Shown one piece after another: positions 47,034 to 58,359 of a stretch of DNA of 64,000 nucleotides (within the stretch, counting starts at the first letter, position 1; the number at the start of each line of letters is the position of its first letter). Origin of the DNA: Myotis daubentonii (lineage: Eukaryota > Chordata > Mammalia > Chiroptera > Vespertilionidae); contig NC_081851.1 of assembly GCF_963259705.1 (NCBI RefSeq), positions 63,272,355 through 63,336,354 on the forward strand, written 5' to 3'. The notes below the pieces were generated by a model, which saw only the letters and a program-made list of their open reading frames with translations, was not told the DNA's origin and searched no databases. Position numbers and translations under genes: made by a program.

Positions 47034-47034
<1 letters not shown>
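45991..47034 (+). mobile_element. Helitron D, B-type 5' end with complete 3' hairpin
   Basis: The 5' end TACTATCTAATAAAAGAG aligns with the B-type start (first bases altered). CCAAT-like ATTGG and octamer ATGCAAAT follow at 46044-46048 and 46063-46070. The interior from 46340 to 46930 is GC-rich, with repeated CCAGGCCTGA and GGCCTCAGGCCTGG blocks. The 3' end is a perfect hairpin (GTGCACGAATTTCATGCAC) plus CGGGCCCCTAG and a T. Frames inside it (46118-46782) are GC-rich artefacts. Confidence 0.92.
46070..46136 (+). repeat. 2.5 tandem copies of a 24-bp palindromic unit
   Basis: Units at 46070-46093 and 46094-46117, and a partial unit from 46118. Each contains TTAACTGCCAA-CTAAGA-TTGGCAG, and the next unit supplies the rest of an 11-base inverted arm (TTGGCAGTTAA). 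The B elements at 16 kb and 59 kb have only one TTAACTGCC or TTAACCACC at this position. Confidence 0.95.
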
Positions 47035-47103
<69 letters not shown>

Positions 47104-47130
47104 TATATGTGTGTGTGTGTGTGTGTGTAT
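47035..47130. repeat. (TA)n-(GT)n microsatellite at the Helitron D 3' flank
   Basis: About 33 TA units begin immediately after CTAG, then TCATA and about 11 GT units. Confidence 0.97.
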
Positions 47131-47399
47131 TATCATGTATATATGATTTGATTAGCTTATGTATTGGTGAAAAAATAGTTTGAACAAATTTTGGGAGCCA
47201 GTAGTCTCCAATTGTTTATATAAGCCCCCTGTCCCTCTGCATATCAGTGTAGACATTTATATTATCTATCTGGTCCTTGTAAATATTTGTTTGTGACAAT
47301 GACAAATTCTTAACATTTAAATTAATAATAATAATCAATATAATAAAAGTGAAAAAGCCTAGAATCTAGTTTCTAGATAAGACTTTACTACTAATTTGT

Positions 47400-47892
47400 T
47401 TGTTTCATGGGGATGATGTGACTGAATACCACCAACTGGGTGGCTTAAACCCCAAAAGTTTATTTTTCTCTGTTCTGGAGGCTGGGAAGTTCAAGATCAT
47501 GGTGCTGGCCAGTTAGATTTCTGGTGATACTGTCTTCCTGGTTTGCTGGTGACCTCCTGGTCACCATGTCCACACATGGAAGAAGGGGATAGGGGTGTCC
47601 CTGGGGTTTCTTTTATAAGGATCAAATCCTATTAATGAGGATTCCCCATTCATAAGTTAAGCACTTCACAATAGTAGCAACCTACTAATACTTTTGAGGG
47701 TTACAATTTTAACATGTGAATTTGGAGTGACACAAACATACAGACCATAACAGGTGCTAATCCCATTCATGAGGCTCCAGCTTCATGACCTAATTACCCC
47801 CAGAAAGCCCCACCTCCAAACAACATCACATTGGGAATTAAAGTTTCGACATATGAATTAAGGGGGGACATACACATTTGATCCATAGCAAT
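47400..47892 (-). mobile_element. MLT1-type (ERVL-MaLR) LTR
   Basis: Plus strand shows the LTR end first (GGTGGCTTAAACCCCAAAAG, TTCTGGAGGCTGGGAAGTTC). The reverse complement of the LTR start follows at the right (CACATTGGGAATTAAAG, then TTCGACATATGAATT and ATCCATAGC). Nearly full length and in the opposite orientation to the LTR at 5176-5625. Confidence 0.9.
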
Positions 47893-48156
47893 GGATATAG
47901 CATCTCTTGTATGACACTTTCAGCTGCTTCTTCTCTAGAACAACAATTATTGCACCTACCTTTTCCAACATTTCCAAATTATTGGCCATGTAACAATAAA
48001 GCCCTGTACAAATCATAAAAAGCATCCTATTCTCACACAACTCTACAAAAATTTCTGTGTAATAAAATGTGAATATGATGAATTTTTCATATTTCTGCAT
48101 AACTACTCAGTTGATATTTGGTGACTAAGACAAGGATATGGAAAAGTAGAAAGTGA

Positions 48157-48369
48157 TGCCCAGCCAGTGCAGTTCAGTGGTTGAGTGTTGGCCTATGACC
48201 AAGAGGTCATGGTTCTATTCCCAGTCAGGGCACATACCTGGGTTGCAGGCTCAATCCCCAGTAGGGGGGCAAGCAGGAGGCAGCTGATCCATGTTTCTCT
48301 CTCATTGATGTTTCTATCTCTCTATCCCTCTCCCTTCCTCTCTCTAAAAATATCAATTAAGAAAAAAAA
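48157..48369 (+). mobile_element. Ves SINE
   Basis: Head TGCCCAGCCAGTGCAGTTCA, A box altered, B box GGTTCTATTCCCAGTCAGG, ATTGATG body. The 10-bp duplication TAGAAAGTGA lies at 48147-48156 and 48370-48379. Confidence 0.94.
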
Positions 48370-48379
48370 TAGAAAGTGA

Positions 48380-49650
48380 ATCCACTACTTTATTTTCCTT
48401 TTAAGGGCACTCATTTTGTTGATACTAGGGTTTTGCTTGCTCACTCCATTTTCTAGTCAGACTGTTTTCACATTGAATGAATTAAAGATGAGCTGGTAGC
48501 CTGTGTCCTGCACCTGCCTTATTGCTACATAAGTCTTTCGAAGGACATGTACCAGTGCCCTTTAGAATGAGAGGTGTCACCCCCTCTCCCTCTTCTATGC
48601 CTTCTATCAGGCCCAGTGCTGATGTAGCATCAGGCATCTAACCCTTGTGCCCTGCTTACTGTGTCCAGTGCCTTAAAGTCAGCTCTTTAACCAGCATATT
48701 CTCTCATTTGTTCTTTGTTCATTTTTGCCCGTGTAGACGTAGGTAGAACAACTTGCACAAGCAGCATGAAAAGGGTAAAAGATAGTCAAAGATTTTAAAG
48801 AACACCTCAACCACCCTTTTCTCCCTTTTGTTGCATTTCACCCAGCAGTTGGACCGACATTTTCTTTCTACCACCAAGCCTCAGAAATCCCACAGTTCTC
48901 CCTGGGCCATCTGAGAAATGAGTCCGGGGAAGTTCCTCAGTCTAGCTACACTGTTCACGTTATGATCACTGATGCAGATCCCTGCCTTTCATCTCTATAA
49001 ATAAAACTGGCCAACTCTTTGTAACTTAAGCTCTCTTGGTTGACTGGGTGCTACAGTAATATTTCCCAAAGATGTTCATAGGGGAATTGAACGGGCACAG
49101 AGTAGGAAAAGGCAAATAAAATCAGTGAAGAGTGACAGACAAGTAATCCTGAGTCTGATTGCTTGCCCATATTTAGATGTTGGAATGCAAAATTCTCAAT
49201 TCTACCTCAATGCAGTTACCTCCTTGAGACTCATAAATTCAGAGGCAGTTGATGAAGCTGAATCTAAGAGTCATGGTGTGGCTGAAAATAAAAAGGCCAA
49301 GATTGTTTGTAGTTGTTTGAAACTTTAATATATTGGAACTCAAATTTAATTGTAATTTTTAAAGAAAATTAAATGTTAAGCTAAATATCTAAAGTCATTA
49401 ATGCTGGGTAATAAAAAGTAATAAATACTTAATTAAAAGGATATCTTAAAAGCCATCACACATTTTGGTTGTATATTCTCAGAATTAGTAGGAACCTTGA
49501 AATTTAGACTAACTTGCCATCCAATTCAACTACTTTTGCAAAAAAAAAAAGATTCTACATAAATGTGTCTTGGAAATCTTTAAGATAGGATTAATGATTT
49601 CATTTAGCTGTTCTTACAAACTAGTATGGCAAACATCCTTTATTCATCAC
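48380..49650. other. Unassigned stretch, possible LTR remnant
   Basis: The bases 48850-49055 contain TATAAATAAAACTGG and GTTGACTGGGTGCTACA, reminiscent of an LTR R-U5 end. I could not identify a family or duplication. No exon recognised. Confidence 0.35.
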
Positions 49651-49665
49651 TCAGAATTAACCAAT

Positions 49666-49875
49666 ATTTTTTAAATACATATTTTATTGATTTCAGAGAG
49701 GAAGGGAGAGGGGAGAGAGAGAGAAAAAAACATCAATGATGAGAGAGTATCATTTATCAGCTGCCTCCTGCACATCTCCTATTGGGGATTGAACCTGCAA
49801 CCTGGGCATGTGCCCTTGACTGGAATCAAACCCGGGACCCTCAGTTCTAGCCACTGAGCCAAACCAGATAGGACT
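49666..49875 (-). mobile_element. Ves SINE, older subfamily
   Basis: Minus-strand B box GGTTTGATTCCAGTCAAGG, ATCATTGATG body. The duplication GAATTAACCAAT / GAATTAGCCAAT differs at one position. Confidence 0.93.
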
Positions 49876-49989
49876 GAATTAGCCAATCTTAACAAACTTG
49901 TATTTGCTTCAAATTAATTTTAAAATAAAATGGCAATAGAAATGGTGAAATTTTATTTATGTATTTATAAGAAGAAAAATATTGTAAAT

Positions 49990-50830
49990 TTGATGTGTAT
50001 TATTTTAGTTCATGTTTATTCATTTTAGCACATGCATAAGAATCCATACAACATACTTTCACTTTGTTTTTTAATGTGAATTTTCTTACACTGTAGTTAT
50101 ATTTCTGCAACTATGGTTTGTTCTTGTTTTGGTAATGATCGATGCTGACACATATTGATCAATTTTAACGTATACTGTAGTAGTTCACTGCGTGATTATA
50201 GCGTGTCTTAGCTATCCATTTCACAGTCAGTGTGCACTTAGGTGCTTTCTATTATGTTTCAAACTAACAATGGTGCTATGAACATTGGTGTTCAAGTCTC
50301 CAAGACGTAAAATTGCTGGGCATGAAATTTACTAGAGACGTTTCAAGGGATGTTGACAATTTCCAATTTCTCTAGCAAACTAAATTTCCCCCAGCAGTCT
50401 GTGCGAGTTTCTCACATTGTCACCAGTGATAGGCAATTTGTAAATTTTTCAAACACATGGATGTGGAAAAATATCTCTCCATGGTTTGCCTGATTAATAG
50501 TGAAGTTAGCATCTTTCTGTGTTTATTTTCCAAATGACTTTCCTCTTATGTGAAATGCTCATATTGAGCTGTATGATATTTTCTTATTGATTCAAGGAAG
50601 TACTGTCAACATTTGGAGATTTACCCTTTCTCACTGATAAGAAGTATAAATGACATCTTGCCACCTGTCACTTGTTTGGAATTTGACTATAAAAATTTTA
50701 GTATTAATTAACTTTATGTAGTGAAATTTATTATTCTGTCCTTTCTGTGTAGTGCTTTCCTTTCATGTTGTGTTTTAAGACATTGTTTTCCTCTAAAATG
50801 ATAAAGATATCCATGTGTATTTTATTTGTT
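49990..50830 (-). mobile_element. Old L1M or HAL1 fragment
   Basis: Plus-strand GTGCTATGAACATTGGTGTT, AATTGCTGGGCATGAAATT and CACATTGTCACCAGTGATAG follow the reverse complement of L1 ORF2 3' sequence. The same block occurs, less decayed, at 52230-52430. Confidence 0.75.
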
Positions 50831-51399
50831 TTACACTTTTATTCTGCTATTTTAATCTATATTATTTTAAAATAATAACTTTTATCCCTTTTTAATATGA
50901 ACAAAAATTATTTCCCTGAATAATTATATATATATGATTATCTTTCAAATATAGAATTATCACATTGCCTTGAGTCTTCTTTCTTCTATGCCTAACATTT
51001 CCAGTTTCTTTAACTGCTCCTCCTTACAATTTTCAGTTCCTTCAATATTCTATGGCTCTCTTTAGAGTACGTCCCAGCTTTGATATCTGTTCATGAATAT
51101 GCGAAATGGGTCTTTACAGAATAAATGAGGTTGTGGTTGATTTATCAAATGTAGAGCAGAGTTACTTCTCCTTTGTTTCAGATGTTGTATTGCCCTTAAT
51201 GCGGCCAAAACTTCAATACGTGTTACTAGACATGTTACACACTTGAGTCCTTCTAAGCTCTTGACAGTAAAAACTCTCTTTTCTTCTTTTAATCTTCTCG
51301 TTCCAGTTCATGTGAAGTTTGCAGAGATTCTGTGTATTTATATTTAGATGATTAATATTGAATATATTTTCTTTTCTTTTAATATTTTAAATTCTCACC

Positions 51400-51566
51400 C
51401 AAGGATGTATTTTCAGTTGATTTTTAGAGAGAGGGGAAGAGAGAGAGAGAGAGAAACATTGATCGGTTTGATCGGTTGCCTCCCAGACAGACACTCACCA
51501 GGAATAGAACTGCAACCTTTTTAGGGTCTGAGATTACAATCCAAATGACTGAGCCACCTGCCAGGG
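51400..51566 (-). mobile_element. Old Ves-like SINE, short
   Basis: Plus-strand TTGATTTTTAGAGAGAGGGG, GATCGGTTGCCTCCCAGACA and GACTGAGCCACCTGCCAGGG outline a degraded minus-strand SINE. TTGATCGG is locally duplicated. Confidence 0.78.
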
Positions 51567-51665
51567 TGAATGCATTTTATTTTAAATCTTGAAACACATA
51601 GTATCAATCTGATAGGATTGGCTACATTCTGATTTTCTCAACTAATGTTTGTCCCATTTTACAAG

Positions 51666-51666
<1 letters not shown>

Positions 51667-51718
<52 letters not shown>

Positions 51719-51719
51719 T
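51667..51719. repeat. (GT)n-(GA)n microsatellite
   Basis: About 19 GT units, then AAGAG and a short GA run that overlaps the left duplication of the young L1. Confidence 0.96.
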
Positions 51720-51731
51720 GAGTTATTTTTT

Positions 51732-52768
51732 TTTTTTATTGCTTAAAGTATTACAAAGGGTATTACATATGTATCCATTTTATCCCCCCGCCCTAGACAG
51801 TCCCCTAGCCTCCCCTATCACCCAGTGTCTTATGTCCATTGGTTATGCTTATATGCATGCATACAAGTCCTTTAGTTGATCTCTTACCCCCCTACCTCCT
51901 GCCCCCCAACCCTCCCCGGCCTTCCCGCTGCAGTTTGACAATCTGTTTGAGGCAGCTCTGCCTCTGTATCTATTATTGTTCAAAAGTTTAGAATGGTCTC
52001 TATTGTCCATGAATGAGTGAGATCATGTGGTATTTTTCCTTTATTGACCGGCTTATTTCACTTAGCATAATGCTCTCCAGTTCCATCCATGACGTTGCAA
52101 ATGGTAAGAGTTCCTTCCTTTTTACAGCAGCATAGTATTCCATCGTGTAGATGTACCACAGTTTTCTAATCCATTCATCTACTGATGGGCACTTAGGCTG
52201 TTTCCAGATCTTAGCTATGGTGAATTGTGCTGCTATGAACATAGGGGTGCATATATCCTTTCTGATTGGTGTTTCTGGTTTCTTGGGATATATTCCTAGA
52301 AGTGGGATCACTGGGTCAAATGGGAGTTCCATTTTCAGTTTTTTAAGGAAACTCCATACTGTCTTCCATAGTGGCTGCACCAGTCTGCATTCCCACCAGC
52401 AGTGCACAAGTGTTCCTTTTTCTCCACATCCTCTCCAGCACTTGTCGTTTGTTGATTTGTTGATGATAGCCAGTCTGACAGGTGTGAGATGGTACCTCAT
52501 TGCTGTTCTGATTTGCATCTCTCGGATGATTAGTGACTTTGAGCATGTTTTCATATGTCTCTTGGCTTTCTGAATGTCCTCTTTTGAAAGGTGTCTATTT
52601 AGGTCCTTTGCCCATTTTTTGATTGGATTGTTTATCTTCCTTTTGTTAAGTTGTATGAGTTCCCTATAAATTTTGGAGATTAGGCCCTTATCAGATATGT
52701 CATTGGCAAATATGTTTTCCCACACAGTGGGTTTTCTCGTTGTTTTGTTGATGGTTTCTTTTGCTGTG
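51732..52768 (-). mobile_element. Young 5'-truncated LINE-1 (1.04 kb)
   Basis: Bounded by a perfect 16-bp duplication, GAGTGAGTTATTTTTT, at 51716-51731 and 52769-52784. A short A tail (T on plus) is at the left, and a 268-base 3' UTR lies at about 51732-51999. The ORF2 C-terminal region upstream is open to the truncation point. The intact frame, exact duplication and few differences from an L1 consensus mark it as the youngest LINE in the window. Confidence 0.95.
52000..52768 (-). pseudogene. LINE-1 ORF2 C-terminal fragment, open frame
   Basis: The last ~255 codons of L1 ORF2, the endonuclease/reverse transcriptase that copies L1 RNA at its target. The endonuclease and reverse transcriptase domains are absent because of the 5' truncation. 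What remains is the C-terminal domain with the cysteine motif [18 protein letters not shown] (C-X3-C-X7-H-X4-C) around codons 100-120, and the conserved [12 protein letters not shown] and [15 protein letters not shown] blocks. No stop or frameshift interrupts the frame from the insertion edge to the stop at 52000. The frame begins inside the protein ([10 protein letters not shown]), so the apparent start is not a real one. It cannot act alone. Confidence 0.95.
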
Positions 52769-52784
52769 GAGTGAGTTATTTTTT

Positions 52785-52972
52785 CATTTAGAATTTTAGC
52801 CCACTGTCTAAGAAATTATATAATTATATTAATTGGGGACATTTTTTCATGTTCCAGAGTAGCTGTAAAGTGGGGATGGTAAAATCTTACTCTCACTGTG
52901 TTTGAGTATTAAATTAGATAAATGAGGACTTGTTCAATGTTAGTTTCTTTCATCTTAAACTATAAAACACAT

Positions 52973-53016
<44 letters not shown>

Positions 53017-53490
53017 CTTATTTATTTGTTTTCAGTTGGGAGACACATGATATTGGATTTTAGTCCCTTCACCCCTGTCTGTGCTCCTGCTGTCCTTGGA
53101 ACTATCTGATAATATTCCAGGTTTTCACTGGACTTTGCTTTGCCACTTCAGCATGCTTTGCTGCAGAGATTGTCCTCCCTCCCTCCCACGAGAAGTGACC
53201 TGCCATTGGTTTGATTCCTTCATATGCCTTCTACATTCCTGTTAAACTAGATCAAAACATAGCAAGTAGGTAATTGTTATTATTAAATATATTTCACCCA
53301 AAGGTAATAATTATATAATTGTTTTGCCTTATAACATTCTGAAATAAGAGAAACATAAAAGATGAAAGAAATTTTAGTATTTGAGAAGACATACATATAT
53401 GTTTATGAGTATCTATACACACTATATATGAATATATGTATAACATATATATGAATATATACCATATACCTCAATTCTTTAATATATATA
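52785..53490. other. Unassigned stretch with (GT)n
   Basis: A (GT)n tract lies at about 52975-53014. Short palindromic AT-rich sequence lies at 53390-53490. No exon recognised. Confidence 0.5.
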
Positions 53491-53492
53491 TA

Positions 53493-54219
53493 TTAGAGGC
53501 TTGGTGCACAAATTTTTGCATGGGTGGGGTCCCTCAGGGTGGCCTGCAGGGATCGGGTGGAAACCTGCAGTCCAAAGCCACCTGCTGCTCCTGCTCGCGG
53601 CTCCCACTCCTCCTGGCCCTGCTGTGCCTGCCGCAAGCTCGGGCCCAGTCAGTCCTGATCAGAAGAGGCTCACGCTGCCTTAGCAGCACTTGCCAGCCAT
53701 GGGCCCCGCATCTGTCACCCGCCCAGGGGCGGAGCGGGCCAGCACTCGATCAGCCCTCCAGGCTGGTAGTGAGAAGCCCTTGCCAGCCCAGGATCCAGAT
53801 CCGTCTTGCTGAAGTTTGTGGGTTGTCAGGAGCCACCTGGCGCCTGCTTTTATATCATTTCTTCCTTGTGGAGCTTCTAGGGAGGGGAAGCAACTGTGGT
53901 GCCTGAGGCTGACTTCCAGGAGGCTAGTGGCACTGTCTAGACTAGATCATGCCTGAGGCGCTGGTCCATTGGTGCCTGGCATGTTCTCTGAGATTGGAAC
54001 TGCAGACCTGCAGGACTACTGAGGGAGTGGCTGCAGCTCCACTGATGGACTGCCTGGATGGGTTGGTCAGCTGAGCAGCAGTCGCCCTGTGGGAGTGCAC
54101 TGACCACCAGGGGGCTGCTCCTGTGTTGAGTGTCTGCCCCCTGGTGGTCAGTGCATGTCATAGTGACCTGTCGACCAGTCATTGGGTTGTTCAGTAGCGT
54201 AGGCTTTTATATATGTAGA
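53493..54219 (-). mobile_element. HeliBat-type Helitron (0.73 kb)
   Basis: Minus-strand 5' end TCTACATATATAAAAGCC, 3' end GTGCACCAAGCCTCTAA (CTAG changed to CTAA). The hairpin is imperfect (TGCAAAAATTTGTGCAC). The GC-rich interior gives a 156-codon plus-strand frame (53436-53906) and an 81-codon minus frame; neither has a recognisable domain. Confidence 0.9.
54096..54155. repeat. 20-bp perfect inverted repeat, 5' subterminal hairpin of the Helitron
   Basis: Arms TGCACTGACCACCAGGGGGC (54096-54115) and its exact reverse complement (54136-54155) surround a 20-base loop. The same arms, imperfect, are at 58226-58285 in C2. Confidence 0.95.
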
Positions 54220-54237
54220 TATACAAATATACTAGTA

Positions 54238-54277
54238 CACACACACACAGACACACACACACACATACACATATCCC
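54238..54277. repeat. (CA)n microsatellite
   Basis: CA dinucleotides with one ACAG interruption. Confidence 0.93.
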
Positions 54278-54925
54278 AGTAAAATAAGTAGAAATAAATT
54301 TTCTAAGCCTGGTTGGGATTTTTGAAATAATATTCAATAAAAACAGAGTCATACATTATCTGTTTTGTTTCAGTCTGTGCACTAGGTTGAGTTATGCATC
54401 CATGCTGAACCCATCCCCACCCACCCACCCACAGAAGAACAAGAACATTTAAAGACCCCAATGAGTGCTTAGAAATCTGTGCCATTTAACTAGCCCCAGT
54501 GGTCTCTCTATTGTCCCTGGTAAATCTTGGCATCTTTAGTCCTAATTGGTATCTCACCCTCAGGGATTTTTATTGAATTTTCTCCTCTGCTGACATATTT
54601 GAGCAGTGTTGGGACCACTATTTGAAAGGGAGCTTTAATCTCATGAAGGTGATGAAATGCTGTCATCCGCAGACAAAGTGTCTGTCACAAAGGGTTCAGA
54701 ACCAAACAACAAAGCTGTCAGGTGCCAGTTAAGGGCCACCTCCTGAGTTTCCTTTTGTATTTCTCAGGTGCTGTCATCTTGTCTGCATGCAATGGAGTGG
54801 GCATTTGTTTGCTTTTTTGTAAAAATTTGTACAAACATTTTTATTATAAATATTATGAGTATAAAAATAAATACATTTACACATTAACCTTAATAGATAC
54901 TGTAAAATATAACATATCCCTAGAT

Positions 54926-55077
54926 CAGTGGTCGGCAAAGTGCGGCTCGCGAGCCACATGCAGCTCTTTGGCCCCTTGAGTGTGGCCAAGAAGTTTCAAT
55001 CGCACTGTACTTGCGCGCCCATACGTGGTATTTTGTGGAAGAGTCACACTCAAGGGGCCGAAGTTTGCCAACCACTG
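54926..55077. mobile_element. Young non-autonomous hAT element (152 bp)
   Basis: Terminal inverted repeats CAGTGGTCGGCAAA and CAGTGGTTGGCAAA (read from each end) differ at one position. Inside them a second perfect 15-base inverted pair, GGCCCCTTGAGTGTG/CACACTCAAGGGGCC, is present. Flanks CCCTAGAT and CCCTAATA are a degraded 8-bp duplication. Many CpGs survive (GCGGCTCGCGAGCC, TTGCGCGCCC), implying recent insertion. No transposase. Overlapping frames are artefacts. Confidence 0.88.
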
Positions 55078-55544
55078 CCCTAATATAGATTATTAGATAT
55101 TTGATTATTCTCAGACTTTTACTCTTTTAGAGGACACACAATTCTGAATTTTCATTCTCTTGAAATTGGACAAGTGATTATCAAATGACTGATTTCACTT
55201 AAAGATCAGTGATTTAATGGATTATGCCTGGCATTTGTATTTTAGTGTTATATTTGTGTTGATTGATTAATTTATGGCTACAGTTCTTATTAAAGTCAGT
55301 TCAGATACCAACCCTGTTTTGGTAGAATTGAGCTAAGGCTATGTCTCTGCAGATGTGTGGGTTTTACAGTAACCATTGATGATAAATGCCACTCTAGCTT
55401 ACTCTGCTTTCCAAGGCCTCTTTTCCTCTTTTCACATTTTTTATACCTCAACAATGTGCTAATAGATCCTTATGAAATCAGTAAAATCAACAGGCAATTT
55501 TAGATTATATTGCCAGAAAACCACCAATGCCAGCATAGTGATGT

Positions 55545-55770
55545 GGTCATTCACTCATTTACTCATTCAATGCATACTTATTGATAATTAGTTGATCCAA
55601 GAATATTGATATGTATCAAGAATGGTACAAAAATGTGTGGGATATAAACCTTAAAAACAGGGAAAAGACTTATTGGAACACACACACAAATACATGCATA
55701 TACATATAGAACTACTATGGCTTTCTTGTAAGCACATTATTACAGCATGAACTTTGTGCCAAAGTTTTAT
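55545..55770 (-). mobile_element. L2 3' end
   Basis: TTCACTCATTTACTCATTCA, then ATGCATACTTATTGATAATT, resembles the reverse complement of the L2 terminus (ATTCATTCA...TTTATTGAG). Confidence 0.6.
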
Positions 55771-56329
55771 TTGAGAATGGATAAAAACTTGCATGCTGAG
55801 GGGATCATGAAAATCCGATGGTAATAATAACATTGAAATAATGAGATAGGGTCTGAGTGGTAGAAACAGGGTTTGAAAAAGGATATTTCTATGACGTGAT
55901 CCAAGACCCAACACTCAAAAAGTTCAAGACATTTTCAGGGATTTCTAACCAGTTCAATTTTGAAACTAGAGTTTGATTGACTTGACGAAGGGAAAAATAT
56001 AGGTTGAGTACATGTAGAGGAGCTTTGAGTACTGGATTTTAAAATCCCGACTTTATTTGAAAGACTGCAGGGAACTCAGAAATGTTTTGGAGTACAGAAG
56101 ACCTGATTCTTAAAAGATAACTTGGTTGCTTTGTGTGAATTGATTGTGGGAGGGACAATGAAGCTGCAGAGTGAGATCAAGTAGACAGCTACTGAAATAA
56201 GCTCTATGAGAGGTTGAAAGCCAAGGTGTTTACCAGGAGTGAGCAATTTATAAATAGGAGACATACACAGGTTAAAACGGAATAATAACGTGTAAGGTAG
56301 AATTATATGTTACCCAAGGCTTCAGGTCT

Positions 56330-56560
56330 TGATTTCTGTGAGCCAGACTACACGAATTTAAGTTCACTGTTTGAGAGCTGGTGCATCCTTGGGCAAGTTA
56401 TATCTCTTTTTGTTGAAGTTTGTTCATCTGTAAAATGAGAATGAAAATAATAGTAGCTATATTATAGGTTGTTGTGAGGATAAAATTAGTTCGTACACAT
56501 AAAACTCTTAGAGTGGTTCCTGGTCCATAAGACGACACATAATGGGCAAATTGTGATCTC
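56330..56560 (+). mobile_element. MIR SINE
   Basis: TTGGGCAAGTTATATCTCTT, GTTCATCTGTAAAATGAGAA, GGTTGTTGTGAGGATAAAAT and AGTGGTTCCTGGTCCATAAG follow MIR in sense orientation. Confidence 0.85.
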
Positions 56561-57878
56561 TGTTTTGTTAGTCTTCAACATTACCAATGGACAAAGCCAA
56601 CTTTATGGTTAAAAAGAGGAAGCAGCTTCTTGTGTGTTACAGTATCATCTGCAGGCGGTTTGTGTAATTCCACCCAAAGTCTGTCCCATAGGAGAAGACG
56701 GCGGCCAGAATGCGTGTGGGTATTTTTTACACTGGTATTCCAACATCTAGCCATTGCCATAATTATCTGAGCCATATACCTCAATTCTTTGAAGTATATT
56801 TGCTATCATCATTTTATAGATTAACAAATAGGCTCAACAAGACTGTCTGATTTATCTGAGATCATATGAAGTGAGGAATAGCTATAGACCTGAATTCTTT
56901 CTAAGTCAGAGGCCCACAGGTATGTTCCCTGATTTTAAGCCCTCATTTCAGAGCTAGACAATTGTCAAGCCATTAGTATAAATCTGCTTTATGCCTGTGA
57001 TAAGAAGATCTAGGGTCGAGCCCAAGCTCTAGTATCATTAAAATCCTATCAGATATATCATAATTGGTTAGTAATAGAATTAGGACTAGAGGTCAAAGTC
57101 TCCTTACCCTGGGGTAATTTTTAATGTGTTATTTCCCCCTGTATATAAATTTAAAAAGCTACAAACATACAAGTAACATATACACACACAAGAGTATATC
57201 TTTGTGACCCACATAAGTGCAAATAAAGACCTAGGCTAGCTCATTTGCTTTCTCTTGCTTCCTATGCTTTAAGAACTAACCTCTCCACAACCTCCATGCA
57301 CATATTCAAACTCATTACGTTTCTGGAGAGTTTGCTTTTCAAGGAGAGGTGGTAAAGAGGGGGCCCAGAATATTTACAGGCCCAGTAAAAATCTGGATAA
57401 GGACATGTACGGTGATGACCTAGAAGCCAGAATAAAGACCAACAGGTTTGTTCCTGATAAGGAGTTTTCTGGTTCAAACCCTAGGCAAAGAGGTTGAGAA
57501 GGACCAGTTCAGTTTGAGGAAGATCCTTTTGGTTTGGGCAAATTTTTGGAAGAAGCCAAACAGCATGGTGGCTCTAAAAGACCCTCAGATAGCAGCCGCC
57601 CCAAGGAACATGAGCATGAAGGCAAGAAGAGGAGGAAGGAATAGATACACCTCTTCACAGTGAATGGACTATTACCCATAGCCCTAATGGTGCAAGTCAT
57701 ATGGGCAGACTTCATAATGGCCCAGATAAAAACCAAATCTGGGTGTCAGATCCCAGCACTACTTTTTATTACAGCAGAAAGGGGGAATGGAAAATTCTAC
57801 TTTGAATTATTTATTTTTTTGTTTTTTTAAAGAGTGAGTTGTGTTTGTGTTCTCCCACCATTTGGCATTTATAGAACA

Positions 57879-58359
57879 CTAGAGGCCTGGTGCACAAAAA
57901 TTTGTGCACTCGGCGGGGGGGGGGCGGGGGGGGGGTGTCCCTCAGCCCGGCCTGTGCCCTCTTGCAGTCTAGGACCCCTCGGGGGATGACTACCCGCTGG
58001 CTTAGGTCTGCTCCCCAGGGGATTGGGCCTAAGATGGCAGTCAGACATCCCCTCTGGCAGCCTGGCAGCCCTCGGGGGATGTCCACTTGCCAGCGGGGAG
58101 CAGACCTAAGCTGCAGTCAGACATCCTTAGCGCTGCTGAGGAGGCAGGAGAGGCTCCCACCACCACCGCGGTACTGGCAGCCATCAGCCTGGCTTGTGGC
58201 TGAGCAGAGCTCCCCCATGGGGGAGCGCACTGACCACCAGAGGGCAGCTCCTGCATTGAGCTTCTGCCCCGGGTGGTCAGTGTGTAGCATAGTGACCAGT
58301 CATTCCCAGTCCTTCTGCTGTTAGGGTCAGTTTGCATATTACCCTGTTACTATATAGGA
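57879..58359 (-). mobile_element. Helitron C2, 3' half of the composite
   Basis: The plus-strand left end CTAGAGGCCTGGTGCAC, with hairpin GTGCACAAATTTTTGTGCAC on minus, is a complete 3' terminus after host A (57878). The other edge is TCCTATATAGTAACAGGG on minus, immediately joined to B2. It has a long G-run at 57915-57936 and the subterminal inverted repeat at 58226-58285. The interior differs from C1. Confidence 0.92.

Noticed and set aside
53436..53906. A 156-codon plus-strand open frame
   Set aside because: Starts in AT-rich flank and runs through the antisense strand of a Helitron interior; no domain recognised.
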